NCBI RefSeq assembly: GCF_026241095.1
Contig: NZ_JAPFGB010000031.1
Span: 1-64,000 of the forward strand
From: Saccharopolyspora sp. NFXS83
GTDB lineage: Bacteria > Actinomycetota > Actinomycetes > Mycobacteriales > Pseudonocardiaceae
Length of the DNA stretch: 64,000 bases
Direction of reading: 5' to 3'
Both the position numbers and the translations under genes were made by a program. Position 1 is the first letter of the stretch; each line of letters opens with the position of its first letter. Positions 1-9,915 of this stretch are shown here, piece by piece. Below the pieces are notes generated by a model. It worked only from the letters and a program-made list of their open reading frames with translations, did not search any database and had not been told where the DNA came from.

Positions 1-36
1 CACCCGCACGGCCGGGCCAAGATCCGCTTCGCGTAA
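1..36 (+). CDS. Possible 3' end of a plus-strand gene (partial)
   Basis: The first 12 codons read HPHGRAKIRFA followed by TAA at 34-36. Codon choice is typical of the genome and the frame would converge on glnB, leaving a 39-bp gap. Only eleven residues are visible, so no family can be named and the frame may be chance. Confidence 0.25.
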   Translation, partial: HPHGRAKIRFA

Positions 37-75
37 CCTGGTCACGTCGTGGACATTTCGGACGAGTCCGCCGCG

Positions 76-1748
<1,673 letters not shown>

Positions 1749-1867
1749 GTTGCCTCCCCGTGCGAACCGTGTCGAGCGCATCCTGGGAAATGTCTGTTTC
1801 AGGCGATCCGTTCGTTCGTTTCCCGGTCGTGAACTGTTCGGGTCTCCGTGTTACGGCGGCGTGCGCC

Positions 1868-1885
1868 GGTCACCGAGGTGTTACG
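1868..1885 (-). promoter_or_regulatory. Candidate GlnR box upstream of amtB
   Basis: On the minus strand GTAAC (1884-1880), six bases, then GTGAC (1873-1869), matching GTnAC-n6-GTnAC and resembling the actinobacterial GlnR pattern gTnAC-n6-GaAAC. A further GTAAC half-site is 30 bp nearer amtB (1854-1850). The box overlaps the TAA stop of the upstream transporter gene. Binding is inferred from pattern and gene function only. Confidence 0.4.
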
Positions 1886-3068
1886 CGCCGACCACGGACG
1901 GCACCGTGCGCGCCCGGCCCGCACCGGCTCCCGCCGCGGCTTCCGCGGCGCAGCACACCACCAGCAGGGCCAGCGGAAGCCCCCAGCCACCGGTGGCGCC
2001 GTGCAGCAACCCGATGGCCAGCGGCCCGAGCGCGGCGATGAGATATCCGGCGCCCTGCGCCATCCCCGACAGCGCCGCGGTGGTCTCGCTGTCCGGCGCG
2101 CGCAACCCGAACAAGGTCAGCGCGAGCCCGAACGACGCGCCCTGCGCCAAGCCCAGCAGCACCGTCGCGCCCCAGATCCCGGCCGCGCCCGGCGCGTGCA
2201 GCACGCCGACGAACCCGACCGCGGTCAGCACGGCGACGCTCATCGCGATCCACCGCTGATCCCGGAACCTCCGGCACAGCAGCGGCACCGTCAGCGATCC
2301 GACGGCCTGCACCGCGGCCTGCACCCCGAGCAGCAGTCCCGCGCTCTCCGCCGACAGGCCGCGGCTCTGCGCCATGGTGGGCAGCCAGCCGAACACGACG
2401 TAGGCCATCAGCGACTGCAACCCCATGAAGACGGTGACCTGCCAGGCCAGCGGGTCGCGCCACAGCCTCCCCGGGCTGATCGCGCGCTGGGTGGTCTTCG
2501 CCCCGCGCAGCGCGAACACGGTCAGCAGCAGCGCCAGCAGCACCGGCACCGCCAGCAGCCCCAGCGGCCACCGCCACTCCGAGCCCAGCGCCCGGCCGAG
2601 CGGGACGACGGTGCTCGCCGCGGTGGCACCGCCGAGCGTCAGGCACATCGTGTAGAGCGCGGTCACGCCCGGCACGCGGCTCGGGAAGTCCCGCTTGATC
2701 AGTCCGGGCAGCGCCACGTTGGCCACCGCGATCCCCGCGCCGACGACGATGGTGCCGCCCAGCAGCGCCTGCACCGATCCGCCCGCGCGCAGCAGGTTGC
2801 CGATCAGCAGCACCACGAGGCAGCCCACCAGCACCCGCTCGTCGCCGAAGCGCTGCCGCAACCGCGGTGCCACGAAAGCGAAAACTCCCAGGCACACCAC
2901 CGGCAACGTGGTGAGCACGCCGCCGAAAGCGGTGGAGAGCCCGAGATCAGCCAAGATCCGGTCCAGCACCGGCGCCACCGCCGTCACCGGCGGTCGCAGC
3001 GCCAACGCCACCAGCACGACCAGCACCAACGTCCCGACGGCGAACCGCTCCGCCCGCTTTCCCGTCAT
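1881..3068 (-). CDS. MFS transporter, CynX/NimT-like
   Basis: Major facilitator superfamily membrane protein of 395 residues with about twelve hydrophobic helices. The opening RPPVTAVAPVLDRI resembles the CynX/NimT (cyanate/2-nitroimidazole) subgroup, where an RP-V motif in the first helix is common. The start is the ATG of MTGKRAERF; no clear ribosome site is visible, and a GTG two codons earlier is possible. It ends in TAA, rare in this GC-rich genome, 132 nt before amtB, and could share the amtB transcript direction but probably has its own promoter. Substrate unknown. Confidence 0.85.
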   Translation of the reverse strand: MTGKRAERFAVGTLVLVVLVALALRPPVTAVAPVLDRILADLGLSTAFGGVLTTLPVVCLGVFAFVAPRLRQRFGDERVLVGCLVVLLIGNLLRAGGSVQALLGGTIVVGAGIAVANVALPGLIKRDFPSRVPGVTALYTMCLTLGGATAASTVVPLGRALGSEWRWPLGLLAVPVLLALLLTVFALRGAKTTQRAISPGRLWRDPLAWQVTVFMGLQSLMAYVVFGWLPTMAQSRGLSAESAGLLLGVQAAVQAVGSLTVPLLCRRFRDQRWIAMSVAVLTAVGFVGVLHAPGAAGIWGATVLLGLAQGASFGLALTLFGLRAPDSETTAALSGMAQGAGYLIAALGPLAIGLLHGATGGWGLPLALLVVCCAAEAAAGAGAGRARTVPSVVGA

Positions 3069-3185
3069 AGCCACGCGGGGAAGTGGAACACAGCCGCCGG
3101 AGGCCGGACAGACCACCGGCCCGACCACGTCTCGGAAGTACCGGTCCGCACGGACGGCCCAGCACCGGCCGGGTCCGCTTGCGGC

Positions 3186-3219
3186 GGATCCGCCGGACCA
3201 GTGGTGGCCCGGCGGATCC
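3186..3219 (-). terminator. Hairpin after the M15 peptidase gene
   Basis: GGATCCGCCGG (3186-3196) and its exact complement CCGGCGGATCC (3209-3219) flank a 12-nt loop, 8 nt beyond the stop of the gene ending at 3227. No U tract follows, as is usual in GC-rich actinobacteria. It likely ends transcription from the minus strand. Confidence 0.65.
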
Positions 3220-3226
3220 GGAGACG

Positions 3227-3979
3227 TCAGACGCTCCAATACCAGGAGGTGGCGCCGTAGTCGTACTCGGCGCGGCTGTCGACGTGGGTGAAGGTGTCGT
3301 AGCGGATGATGCCGGAGAAGCCGGAGGTCTGGGCGTGTCCGATGGTGTCGCCGACGCCTTGGCCGCTGATCACGACGTCCGCGGCGATGCCGTAGGTGTG
3401 CTGGCTGTTGGGGACGCCGCCGACGCTCTCGTTGTGCGCGAGGCTGCGGAACCCGGAGTTGACGGTGATCGCGGCGTCACCGGCCTTGGTGCGAACGGCT
3501 TCGAGCTTGTACATCAATCGGCGCACGTTCTCCTGGACCGTGCTCGCATCGACGTTGCCGCTGCCGAAACCGGTGCCGTCCTTCGATTCGAACTCGGCGA
3601 AGTCGAAGTGGGCGGTGGAGCCGTCGGAGTCCTCCAACACGTTCAGCGCGTCCTGCGTCGCCGAGTCCACGACACCGCTCGCCGACAGCCCGTAGGCGCT
3701 CTGGAAGCGGGACACCGCCGCCTTCGTGCCCGGCCCGAACTGCCCGTCCACGGCCACGTTCGTCTTCGACGCACCGTCGGCCGCCCAGCCCGCCACCCGG
3801 ATCTGGAGCTCCTGCACGTCCTCGCCGCTGTCGCCCTCCTGCAGCTGCCTGGTCCACGAGTAGGCCGCCGCCTCGGGCGCGGACAGCGCGAACGATCCGG
3901 CCACCACCAGCAACGCCACCGCCAGCGCGGAGCACAGCCGCAACGGCGCGGACAGCGCCGATCCGATCCGCTCTCCCAT
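3227..3979 (-). CDS. Secreted peptidoglycan-binding, M15-type D-Ala-D-Ala peptidase-like protein
   Basis: 250 residues. A signal peptide (positively charged start, hydrophobic stretch, AEAAA-type end near 40) is followed by a peptidoglycan-binding domain 1 (about 50-115: GDSGEDVQELQ, GQFGPGTKAAV) and a peptidase M15A C-terminal domain (about 125-250). The zinc and catalytic motifs are visible: SGFRSLAHN, SQHTYGIAADVV and HVDSR near the end. It should trim or remodel murein outside the membrane. The start at MGERIG has AAGGGG 7 nt upstream; a GTG six codons earlier is less likely. It stands alone, closed by a strong hairpin. Confidence 0.9.
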   Translation of the reverse strand: MGERIGSALSAPLRLCSALAVALLVVAGSFALSAPEAAAYSWTRQLQEGDSGEDVQELQIRVAGWAADGASKTNVAVDGQFGPGTKAAVSRFQSAYGLSASGVVDSATQDALNVLEDSDGSTAHFDFAEFESKDGTGFGSGNVDASTVQENVRRLMYKLEAVRTKAGDAAITVNSGFRSLAHNESVGGVPNSQHTYGIAADVVISGQGVGDTIGHAQTSGFSGIIRYDTFTHVDSRAEYDYGATSWYWSV

Positions 3980-4150
3980 GATCTGCCCCTTCAGCACGTG
4001 CCGCGGAACCGGTCCGCGGGCTCGTCAGAACGGGCAGATCATGTCCGGAACCAACCGGACGGAACAGGTATGTCGCAAATTGCTCACCGAGCGCTCGCCG
4101 AACGGTGCCGGCGCCGCACGAGGCACCTCGGAGGCCTGCGCGGCGGAACC

Positions 4151-5653
4151 TCAGCCCAGCAGGGCGTCGACGAACGCGGCGGGCTCGAACGGAGCCAGGT
4201 GGTCCGGGCCCTCCCCAAGGCCGACGAGCTTCACCGGCACGCCCAGCTCGCGCTGCACCTGGAAGACGATGCCGCCCTTCGCGGTGCCGTCGAGCTTCGT
4301 CAGCACGATGCCGGTCACGTCCACCACATCGGAGAACACCCGCGCCTGCACCATGCCGTTCTGGCCGGTGGTGGCGTCGAGCACCAGCAGCACCTCGTCG
4401 ACCTGGGCGCGCTTCTCCACGACGCGCTTGACCTTGCCGAGCTCGTCCATCAGCCCGGACTTGGTGTGCAGCCGGCCCGCGGTGTCCACCAGCACGGCGT
4501 CCACCCCCGCGTCGGTGGCGCGGGAGACCGACTCGAACGCGACGCTCGCCGGGTCCTGGCCCTCGTTGCCGCGCACCACCTCCGCGCCGACCCGCTCACC
4601 CCAGGTGGCGAGCTGTTCGACGGCGGCGGCGCGGAACGTGTCGGCCGCGCCGAGCAGCACCTTGTGACCGTCGGCGACCAGCACCCGCGCCAGCTTGCCG
4701 GTGGTGGTGGTCTTGCCGGTGCCGTTGACGCCGACGACCAGCAGCACCGCGGGCTTGCCGCCGTCGGCGGGGTCGCCGTGCGGCAGCGCGCGCACGGAAC
4801 GCGGCGCTTCGGTGCTCAACGCGTCGATGAGCACCTCGCGCAGCAGCGCCCGCGCGTCCTCCGGGGTGCGCACGCCGCGCGAGGCGATCTCGGTGCGCAG
4901 CCGCGCGACGATCTCCGTGGTGGTGGCCGCACCCAGGTCGGCCATCAGCAGGGTGTCCTCGACCTCTTCCCAGGAGTCCTCGTCCAGGTCACCCGCGCCC
5001 AGCAGGCCCAGCAGGCCCTGGCCGAACGTGGAGCGGGAGCGGGAGAGCCTGCCGCGCAGCCGCTCCAGCCTGCCCGCGGTCGGCTCGATCTCCTCGATCT
5101 CGGTGACCGGCTCGGCCACCGCGGGCGCCGGTTCCGGAGGTGTCGTGGTGCGGTCCTGCTCGGGCACCTCGGCGGGCGGGGCGGTGGTGTCCTCGACCTC
5201 GTCGACGGCCGTCGCGGCGTCGGTCCCGGTCTTCTGGTCCTCGGCGGGTGCGGCGGTGGTGGCCGAATCCTCGGTGCTCGCGGGCTGTTCGCGGGGAGTG
5301 CCCGTCTCCGCCTCGACCTCGGCGTCGGTGGGCAGCGGCACGTCGACGATGCCGCGCTTGGCGCTGTCCCTCGGTTCCGCGGCGTCGTCACCGACTCCGG
5401 GCTGCCCCTCGGTCTCCGGTCGCTGCTCGACCGGGTGTTCCGGCGGCGCCGTCGCGGTCACGCCGCTGGAGAAGCTGAAGCCACCGCCCGCCTGGTAGCC
5501 GCCGCCCTGCACCGCCGGGCGCTCGGCCTCCTGCTCGCGCAGGCTGATGCGGCGCCTCCGGGCCAGCACGATGCCGGTGACCACGGCCAGCACCAGCACC
5601 ACAGCGACGACAACGGCGATCAGGATCAGGTTCGAGGTGGACACGCGCCCCAT
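4151..5653 (-). CDS. ftsY: Signal recognition particle receptor FtsY
   Basis: Membrane-docking GTPase that receives SRP-bound ribosomes. 500 residues: an N-terminal hydrophobic helix (about 8-30) followed by Arg-Arg-Arg-Arg, a long acidic Glu/Pro/Thr-rich linker to about 190, then the NG domain. G motifs visible are GVNGTGKTTTTGK (G1), DTAGRLH (G3) and TKLDGTAKGG (G4/G5). The N-terminal membrane anchor plus extended acidic region is typical of actinobacterial FtsY and longer than the proteobacterial core. It lies downstream of smc in the conserved smc-ftsY-amtB-glnB order, though about 5 kb of other genes separate the two here. Confidence 0.97.
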   Translation of the reverse strand: MGRVSTSNLILIAVVVAVVLVLAVVTGIVLARRRRISLREQEAERPAVQGGGYQAGGGFSFSSGVTATAPPEHPVEQRPETEGQPGVGDDAAEPRDSAKRGIVDVPLPTDAEVEAETGTPREQPASTEDSATTAAPAEDQKTGTDAATAVDEVEDTTAPPAEVPEQDRTTTPPEPAPAVAEPVTEIEEIEPTAGRLERLRGRLSRSRSTFGQGLLGLLGAGDLDEDSWEEVEDTLLMADLGAATTTEIVARLRTEIASRGVRTPEDARALLREVLIDALSTEAPRSVRALPHGDPADGGKPAVLLVVGVNGTGKTTTTGKLARVLVADGHKVLLGAADTFRAAAVEQLATWGERVGAEVVRGNEGQDPASVAFESVSRATDAGVDAVLVDTAGRLHTKSGLMDELGKVKRVVEKRAQVDEVLLVLDATTGQNGMVQARVFSDVVDVTGIVLTKLDGTAKGGIVFQVQRELGVPVKLVGLGEGPDHLAPFEPAAFVDALLG

Positions 5654-5761
5654 CCTCGCACCCGCTTGGAGCAGCGGCGGAGCAACCCCAAGGTGGGCGA
5701 TTCACCAACAATGGCAGAAACGCGCTTGCATCCACCAGCCCGGTGCAATACACCACTGTGC

Positions 5762-6973
5762 ATGTCCTCTTGGCGGGTTCTCGGCCTGATCTCGGGCACG
5801 TCGATGGACGGCATCGACATCGCCGTCGCCGAGCTGAGCGCGACCGGCGGCAGAGCTGCGGAGCTGCGTCCGTGCGGCTCCACCGAGGTCGCCTACCCCG
5901 CCGAACTTCGGCGACGGCTGCTGGCCGCGCTGCCCCCGGCGCAGCTCGACGCGCGGGAGTTCTGCGTGCTCGACACCGAGGTCGGCCGCGCCTTCGCCGA
6001 CGCGGCCCGCCACGGCATCGCCGAGTTCGGCGACGTCGATCTGATCGCCTCGCTCGGGCAGACGCTGTACCACTGGGTCGAGGACGGGCGGGCGCGCGGC
6101 ACCACGCAGCTCGGCCAGCCCGCGTGGATCGCCGAAGCCACCGGCCTCCCGGTGATCGCGGACCTGCGCGCCCGCGACGTCGCAGCAGGCGGGCAGGGCG
6201 CACCGCTGGCCGGGGTGCTCGACGCGCTGTGGCTCGCCGACCGGCCGGGGCCGTCGATCGCGCTGAACATCGGCGGCATCGCCAACATCACCGTCGTCGG
6301 CGGTCCCGAACCCCTCGCCTACGACACCGGGCCGGGCAACGCGCTGCTGGACGCCGCGGCCACCCGGGTGACCGGTGGCGCGACCGCCAGCGACGTCGGC
6401 GGCTTGATCGCCGCCGACGGCCGGGTGCACCGGGAGCTGCTGGCGCGGCTGCTGGCCGACGACTACTACCGGGCGGCCCCGCCGAAGTCGACCGGCAAGG
6501 AGCACTTCAACGCCGACTACCTGGCGTCGGCCGTGCGCGACGTGGACATCGGCGGGCCGGACCTGCTGGCGACGCTGACGGAGCTCACCGCCGCCACCAT
6601 CGCCGACGCCTGCCACCGCCACGGACCCCGCCAGGTCATCGCCTCCGGCGGCGGGGTCCACAACCCGACGCTGATGGCGGCGCTGCGCGAACGCTTGCGG
6701 GGCGGCCGGACCGCGACGGACGTCGAACTCCACGTCAGCGACGACCTCGGCCTGCCCGCGGCGGGCAAGGAAGGCTACCTGACGGCACTGCTGGGCTGGC
6801 TGACCTGGAACGGGCTCCCCGGCAACGTCCCTGGAACCACCGGCGCCGACGGCCCTCGGCTGCTCGGCGCGATCACCCCCGGAACCCGGCCGCTGCGGCT
6901 ACCGGAACCGGCGAGCGAACCCGTGCACCGCCTGCGCATCACCCACCCCACGACTCCCCTGGAGGCCGAATGA
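5762..6973 (+). CDS. anmK: Anhydro-N-acetylmuramic acid kinase
   Basis: Cytoplasmic kinase that opens 1,6-anhydro-MurNAc and phosphorylates it to MurNAc-6-phosphate in cell-wall recycling. 403 residues. The ATP-binding signature GLISGTSMDGID is at 8-19; further family motifs are LNIGGIANIT, DTGPGNALLD and SGGGVHNPTL. The start MSSWRVLGL is chosen because the family begins right before the GxxSGTSMDG motif; an ATG 51 nt upstream (at 5711) would add a non-conserved Cys-containing extension. Neither start has a good ribosome site. The gene is divergent from ftsY and overlaps the following transporter by 4 nt. Confidence 0.94.
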   Translation: MSSWRVLGLISGTSMDGIDIAVAELSATGGRAAELRPCGSTEVAYPAELRRRLLAALPPAQLDAREFCVLDTEVGRAFADAARHGIAEFGDVDLIASLGQTLYHWVEDGRARGTTQLGQPAWIAEATGLPVIADLRARDVAAGGQGAPLAGVLDALWLADRPGPSIALNIGGIANITVVGGPEPLAYDTGPGNALLDAAATRVTGGATASDVGGLIAADGRVHRELLARLLADDYYRAAPPKSTGKEHFNADYLASAVRDVDIGGPDLLATLTELTAATIADACHRHGPRQVIASGGGVHNPTLMAALRERLRGGRTATDVELHVSDDLGLPAAGKEGYLTALLGWLTWNGLPGNVPGTTGADGPRLLGAITPGTRPLRLPEPASEPVHRLRITHPTTPLEAE

Positions 6974-8481
6974 GGTCCATCGATCTCATCGTGATCGGGC
7001 TGTACCTGGTCGCGATGCCGCTGCTGGGCCTGCTGCTCAGCGGTCGGCAGCGCAGCTCGCAGGAGTACTTCGTCGGCAGCCGCACCCTGCCGTGGTGGGC
7101 GGTGTGCTTCTCGGTGGTCGCCACCGAGACCTCCACGCTGACCGTGATCAGCGTGCCGACGGTGGCCTACCTCGGCACGTTCACCTACCTGCAGCTGGCC
7201 ATCGGCTACCTCATCGGTCGCGTCATCGTCGCGTTCGTGCTGCTGCCCAAGTACTACGCCGGGAACCTGGTGAGCGCCTACGAATTCCTCGGGCAGCGCT
7301 TCGGGACCAGGTTGCAGGGCACCGCCTCGGTCACGTTCCTGATCACCCGGCTGCTCGCGGACGGACTGCGGCTGTTCGCCACCGCGATCCCGGTGAAGGT
7401 GATGCTGGAGGTGTTCGGGATCAGCGTCTCCTACTGGCAGATCGTGCTGGCGCTGTCGGTGCTGACCGTGGTCTACACCTACCTCGGCGGGATCAAGGCG
7501 GTCGTGTGGGTCGACGCGATCCAGATGTTCGTCTACGTGGCCGGGGCGATCCTGGCGGCGATCGTGCTCAACGGGCGGCTCTCCGGCGACTGGTTCTCCA
7601 CCGCGCTGCAGGAGGGCAAGTTCCAGGTCCTCGACTTCGGTTCCTCGATCGTCACCGAGCAGTACGCGTTCTTCACCGCGGTCATCGGCGGCGCGGTGTT
7701 CGCGATGGCCTCGCACGGCGCCGACCAGCTGATGGTGCAGCGGCTGCTGTCCTGCCGGAACCTGCGCGACAGCCAGCTCGCGCTGATCGCCAGCGGTGTC
7801 GTGGTGGCGTTGCAGTTCGGGCTGTTCCTGTTCATCGGCACCCAGCTGTGGTCGTTCTACAAGGGAGCGGACCCCTCGGCGCTGGGCATGGGCAGCGATG
7901 ACGAGCTGTTCCCCCGGTTCATCGTGAACGAGCTGCCGGTGGGCGTGTCCGGGCTGCTGATCGCGGGCATCCTGGCGGCGGCGATGAGCACCTTGTCCTC
8001 CTCGCTGAACTCGCTGTCCACCTCCACCGTCAGCGACCTGTACCGGCGCATCGGCAAGCACGACGTGGACGACGCGAGCGTGCTGCGGCTCGGCAAGGTC
8101 TGGACGTTGATCTGGGCGCTGGTGTTCGTGGTGTTCGCGTCGCTGTTCAGCAGCACTGACAACCCGGTGGTGGAGATCGGGCTGAGCATCGCCAGCTACA
8201 CCTACGGCGCGCTGCTCGGGGCGTTCCTGCTGGGGCTGCTGGTGCGGCGCGCCCGACAGAGCGACGCGATCATCGCGTTCGTCGCGACGCTCGTGGTGGT
8301 GCTCGTGCTGGCGTTCGGGGTGACGTTCCCGGACGGCGAGGGCGGCGAGGCGTCGCTGGCGTTCCCGTGGTTCACGCCGGTCGGCGTGCTCGTCACGCTG
8401 ATCGTCGGCGGCCTGCTGTCGTTGCGCCACCCCGCGCCCCCGGCGGCGGAGAAGACCGCGGAGACCGCCGAGTCCGCTTGA
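6970..8481 (+). CDS. Sodium:solute symporter (SSS family)
   Basis: 503-residue membrane protein with about 13 hydrophobic helices. SSS-family features are the N-terminal SSQEYFVGSRTLPWWAV, YLGGIKAVVWVDAIQ and AAAMSTLSSSLNSLSTST, which carries sodium-site serine and threonine residues. The ATG overlaps the anmK stop by 4 nt (ATGA), so the two are co-translated. The coupling suggests that the solute may be an anhydro-amino sugar or related murein fragment phosphorylated by AnmK; this is inference, since SSS members carry sugars, sialic acid, amino acids and vitamins. A strong hairpin follows. Confidence 0.9.
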   Translation: MRSIDLIVIGLYLVAMPLLGLLLSGRQRSSQEYFVGSRTLPWWAVCFSVVATETSTLTVISVPTVAYLGTFTYLQLAIGYLIGRVIVAFVLLPKYYAGNLVSAYEFLGQRFGTRLQGTASVTFLITRLLADGLRLFATAIPVKVMLEVFGISVSYWQIVLALSVLTVVYTYLGGIKAVVWVDAIQMFVYVAGAILAAIVLNGRLSGDWFSTALQEGKFQVLDFGSSIVTEQYAFFTAVIGGAVFAMASHGADQLMVQRLLSCRNLRDSQLALIASGVVVALQFGLFLFIGTQLWSFYKGADPSALGMGSDDELFPRFIVNELPVGVSGLLIAGILAAAMSTLSSSLNSLSTSTVSDLYRRIGKHDVDDASVLRLGKVWTLIWALVFVVFASLFSSTDNPVVEIGLSIASYTYGALLGAFLLGLLVRRARQSDAIIAFVATLVVVLVLAFGVTFPDGEGGEASLAFPWFTPVGVLVTLIVGGLLSLRHPAPPAAEKTAETAESA

Positions 8482-8487
8482 GCCGGT

Positions 8488-8534
8488 GCGGCTCGCGGAC
8501 CGCGCCCTGCCTGGGCGAACGGTCCGCGAGCCGC
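8488..8534 (+). terminator. Hairpin terminator of anmK-symporter operon
   Basis: Perfect 14-bp stem: GCGGCTCGCGGACC (8488-8501) pairs with GGTCCGCGAGCCGC (8521-8534) across a 19-nt loop, starting 7 nt after the symporter stop. It may also insulate the convergent gene ending at 8596. Confidence 0.8.
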
Positions 8535-8595
8535 TCCCTTGATCACGCCTGGCTGTTATTAGCCGCTGCCGCGCTCCGATGTGATCATCGAACCG

Positions 8596-9540
8596 TCAGG
8601 AGAGCATCATCGGCAGCGAGAAGATCAGCAGGCAGAGCACGAACCACGCCACCAAGAGACCCACGACCAGGCCGACGTTCGGCGTCGACTGCGGGACCGG
8701 GCCGATCGCGCCGGCACCGAAGGCCACCATCGGGGACCGGTAGTAGGCCTCGACCTGCTGGCCCGCGTTCACCGGGATCACCGCGGTGGCCGAGCCGAAC
8801 TTCCACAGGTAGTTGACGTGCACCTCGATCTGGTGCTGTCCCGGCGGCAGGTCGATCACCGTGCGGCCCCAGACCGCGGGCGGACCCGGCTGGCCGTTGA
8901 TCGTCACGCCCGGCTTGAACAACGCCAGCATGAACGCCATCGGCGTGTACGAGGAGTCCAGCACCACCCGTCCCATCCCGGCGGGCGGCGGGCCGAGCGG
9001 CTGCTGCTGCGGCATGCCGGGAGCCTGCTGCGGCGGACCGGGCTGCGGGTACCCCTGCGGCATCGGCTGGCCGGGCTGCGCGGGATGTCCGGGCTGCGGG
9101 TACGGCTGCTGCGGCATCGGACCGGATCCGGGGTACGGCTGCTGCGGCATGGGACCGGAACCGGGGTACGGCTGCTGCGGCATGGGACCGGAACCCGGGT
9201 AGGGCTGCTGCATCGGGCCCGATCCCGCGTACGGCTGCGGCATCGGACCGGAACCCGGATACGGCTGCGGCATCGGACCGGAACCCGGATACGGCTGCGG
9301 CATCGGGCCGGAACCCGGATACGGCTGCTGGGCAACGGGTTCCGGGGCCGGGTAGCTCGGCTGCGGCAGTCCCGATCCCTGGTAGGGCTGCGGCGGTGGC
9401 GCCGAGTACGGCTGCGGGAACGGGCCGGAGGCGGGGTTCTGCTGCGCACCGGCCTGCGCCCCGGACCAATCGGGAGGCGACACCGGTTGCCCGGCCTGGG
9501 GGTGCGGCTGACCCGGTTGCGGGCCGTATGGCTGAGACAT
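8596..9540 (-). CDS. Pro/Gln-rich repeat protein with C-terminal membrane helix
   Basis: 314 residues. The first two-thirds are low-complexity, built from about eight PYPGSGPMPQ-like units within a Pro/Gln/Tyr-rich region. A conserved globular part of about 110 residues follows (from MGRVVLDSSYTPM; contains DLPPGQHQIEVHVNY), and the protein ends in one hydrophobic segment (LVVGLLVAWFVLCLLIFSL). The start is supported by AGGAGGCCACC before the ATG. The repeats should be cytoplasmic or extracellular and disordered. Similar Pro-rich tails occur in actinobacterial membrane proteins of unknown role. It is convergent with the symporter gene. Confidence 0.8.
   Translation of the reverse strand: MSQPYGPQPGQPHPQAGQPVSPPDWSGAQAGAQQNPASGPFPQPYSAPPPQPYQGSGLPQPSYPAPEPVAQQPYPGSGPMPQPYPGSGPMPQPYPGSGPMPQPYAGSGPMQQPYPGSGPMPQQPYPGSGPMPQQPYPGSGPMPQQPYPQPGHPAQPGQPMPQGYPQPGPPQQAPGMPQQQPLGPPPAGMGRVVLDSSYTPMAFMLALFKPGVTINGQPGPPAVWGRTVIDLPPGQHQIEVHVNYLWKFGSATAVIPVNAGQQVEAYYRSPMVAFGAGAIGPVPQSTPNVGLVVGLLVAWFVLCLLIFSLPMMLS
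9087..9345 (-). repeat. Tandem coding repeats, about 30-33 bp units
   Basis: Near-identical copies of CGGGTACGGCTGC(TGCGG)CATCGG-type units repeat about eight times inside the Pro-rich gene, encoding PYPGSGPMPQ or PYPGSGPMPQQ. The last three upstream copies are almost identical in DNA, which suggests recent slippage or unequal exchange. Confidence 0.75.
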
Positions 9541-9915
9541 GGTGGCCTCCTGAGGGGCACGAAGAACGCGACGCACACCGTAATGCCCGCGTCCGTTCCG
9601 CCCAGTCCCGCCCCGAGAGCGACCGTTCCCATCACCCGATGCGGCTGTGGACGACTCCGCCCGCTGCGGAGAACTCGCGGAATTCCGCGAGGAATCGCCA
9701 GCCCGCCCGAACACCGCACCACCACCGCGAATGACCAGCGGTTCCTCTTCCCCGTCCGCGCCGCTTCGCGGTCACGGCCGATTCACCTTCGCGAGAAAGC
9801 GCGGGGCATCCCTTCGAATGCGGGATCCCGGGGCTCATTCCCGGCTTCGCGAAAGCGCGTCGAACCGGCAGCCCGGGGTGCGGATCGTGCTGCCGGGAAC
9901 CGGAGCGCGGACGGA
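9541..9915. other. Intergenic region, no gene seen
   Basis: 375 bp between the start of the Pro-rich gene and the end of the broken dioxygenase. It has a short direct repeat, TTCGCGAGAAAGCGCG (9787-9802) and TTCGCGAAAGCGCG (from 9846), but no convincing reading frame. The promoter of the Pro-rich gene should lie near 9560-9640. Confidence 0.4.
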
